Shown: in pieces, positions 5,493 to 6,159 of the stretch
How positions within the stretch are numbered: the first letter of the stretch is position 1
Layout: every line of letters begins with the position of its first letter
Assembly: GCA_016874895.1 (NCBI GenBank)
Contig: VGSX01000222.1
Coordinates: 1-6,159, forward strand
From: Deltaproteobacteria bacterium
GTDB taxonomy: Bacteria > Desulfobacterota > Desulfobaccia > Desulfobaccales > Desulfobaccaceae
Direction: 5' to 3'
Length of the DNA: 6,159 nucleotides
The notes under the pieces: model-generated
Told to the model about the DNA's origin: nothing
Seen by the model: only the letters and a program-made list of their open reading frames with translations
The model's database searches: none
Program-made: the position numbers and the translations under genes

Positions 5493-6159
5493 ATGAAAAA
5501 AAATGATTATCGGGCTCAAAAGGATCAGGCCGAGCCGGATGGAGCAGATCGTATTGCCTGCCGCCGGGCATTTCCTCCCATGGGTCGGGGCCGGGGAAAT
5601 AAAAGGAAGCGGCAGGATTGCCCCTCATGGCGGCAAAGTCTGCTGGTTTTCGTCCTGGCCGTAACCTTAACCCACTTTTTCGGCTTGGCAGGCGGAGCTG
5701 CCCCGGTCTGGCAGGCCCAGGGTCCCAGCCCGATAGTTGGCTCATTGGGAGTTACCGGCATAGCCGACAGGCCTGTGGTTGGGGCTATCCAGACGGTTCT
5801 GGGTCATCCCGCCCAGGCCGGCACCATCTACGTGGGCACGGTTAACGGGGGCGTCTGGAAAACCACTAATGGCGGGGTGAACTGGACGCCGCTGACGGAC
5901 CATGAGGCTTCCCTGTCCATCGGGGCTCTGGCCTTTGATGTTTCCGATCCGGACCGGTTGGTGGCAGGTCTGGCGGTTTTCAGTAATTCCCGGGGAAGCG
6001 GGGGACCACGCCGGGGGTTGATGGGTTCCAGCGACGGGGGGAATACCTGGAAGCCTTTAGGGAGCCCTTTTTTAAATGATACGGAGATTTCTTCCCTCTT
6101 GGTTAATAAACAGACCATCTGGGCCGCGTCCCGAAAGTTCCTGGATGAGACTCCAGGAG
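5493..6159 (+). CDS. Exported BNR/Asp-box repeat (sialidase-like beta-propeller) protein, 3' end outside window
   Basis: The frame stays open for 222 codons to the window edge. Residues 1-47 are hydrophilic and strongly basic (GNKRKRQ), and 49-66 are hydrophobic (SLLVFVLAVTLTHFFGLAGG), then AA-P at 69-71. This is an unusually long n-region signal peptide or signal anchor. From 72 on, the sequence resembles VPS10/sialidase-type propellers: TIYVGTVNGGVWKTTNGGVNW (111-131), AFDVSDPDRLVAG (147-159), and an Asp-box SSDGGNTWKPLG (179-190). These repeats mark a fold, not a fixed reaction, so a carbohydrate-active enzyme, adhesin or scaffold are all possible. The start is supported by GAGGAG 12 nt upstream. 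An internal ATG at 5580 has no ribosome site. Its own promoter lies at 5390-5419. Confidence 0.85.
   Translation, partial: MKKNDYRAQKDQAEPDGADRIACRRAFPPMGRGRGNKRKRQDCPSWRQSLLVFVLAVTLTHFFGLAGGAAPVWQAQGPSPIVGSLGVTGIADRPVVGAIQTVLGHPAQAGTIYVGTVNGGVWKTTNGGVNWTPLTDHEASLSIGALAFDVSDPDRLVAGLAVFSNSRGSGGPRRGLMGSSDGGNTWKPLGSPFLNDTEISSLLVNKQTIWAASRKFLDETPG

Noticed and set aside
5491..6118. Minus-strand open frames opposite the Asp-box gene
   Set aside because: They are proline/arginine-rich low-complexity translations, typical of antisense shadows. The plus frame has a promoter, a ribosome site, a hydrophobic signal segment and Asp-box repeats.

Overview
The window looks like a stretch of chromosome from a Gram-negative, fairly GC-rich bacterium. 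Its gene set and protein style (a PF04008 adenosine-specific kinase in an operon, a LivK-type binding protein with a signal peptide, a large secreted Asp-box protein) fit the Desulfobacterota / former Deltaproteobacteria. That placement is an inference from protein style, with moderate confidence at best. No phage, transposase, CRISPR, rRNA or tRNA gene is visible.

Layout. Bases 1-229 are a non-coding repeat region. It holds a long imperfect hairpin built from four 7-bp units facing four 7-bp units, and a perfect 63-bp direct repeat whose second copy has lost half of that hairpin. Leftward from about 2754 to 230 run three co-directional, closely spaced genes: corA (Mg2+/Co2+ channel), an orphan branched-chain amino-acid-type ABC substrate-binding protein, and a small AT-rich DUF2283 protein. 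A pair of overlapping divergent promoters lies at 2754-2791. Rightward from there, after a leader of about 150 nt, runs a compact operon: a PF04008 'adenosine-specific kinase' (2947-3429), a sugar-phosphate nucleotidyltransferase with a left-handed beta-helix tail (3440-4411) and an MBL-fold metallohydrolase (4408-5247). The last two overlap by ATGA. A 245-bp intergenic stretch follows, with a GC-rich hairpin, a degenerate 7-bp tandem repeat, and a good sigma70-type promoter next to a 13-bp palindrome. It leads into an exported BNR/Asp-box repeat protein (from 5493) that is cut off by the window edge.

How the genes might work together. The rightward operon combines a nucleoside-binding protein, an NDP-sugar synthase and a hydrolase, which suggests nucleotide or sugar-nucleotide metabolism, but no pathway can be named from sequence alone. 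The leftward genes are all linked to transport or the envelope, apart from DUF2283. The most unusual items are the symmetric heptad hairpin and its half copy, the overlapping divergent promoters, the possible two-state leader of the PF04008 operon, and the gene grouping of that operon. I found no clear evidence of a complete undescribed system.
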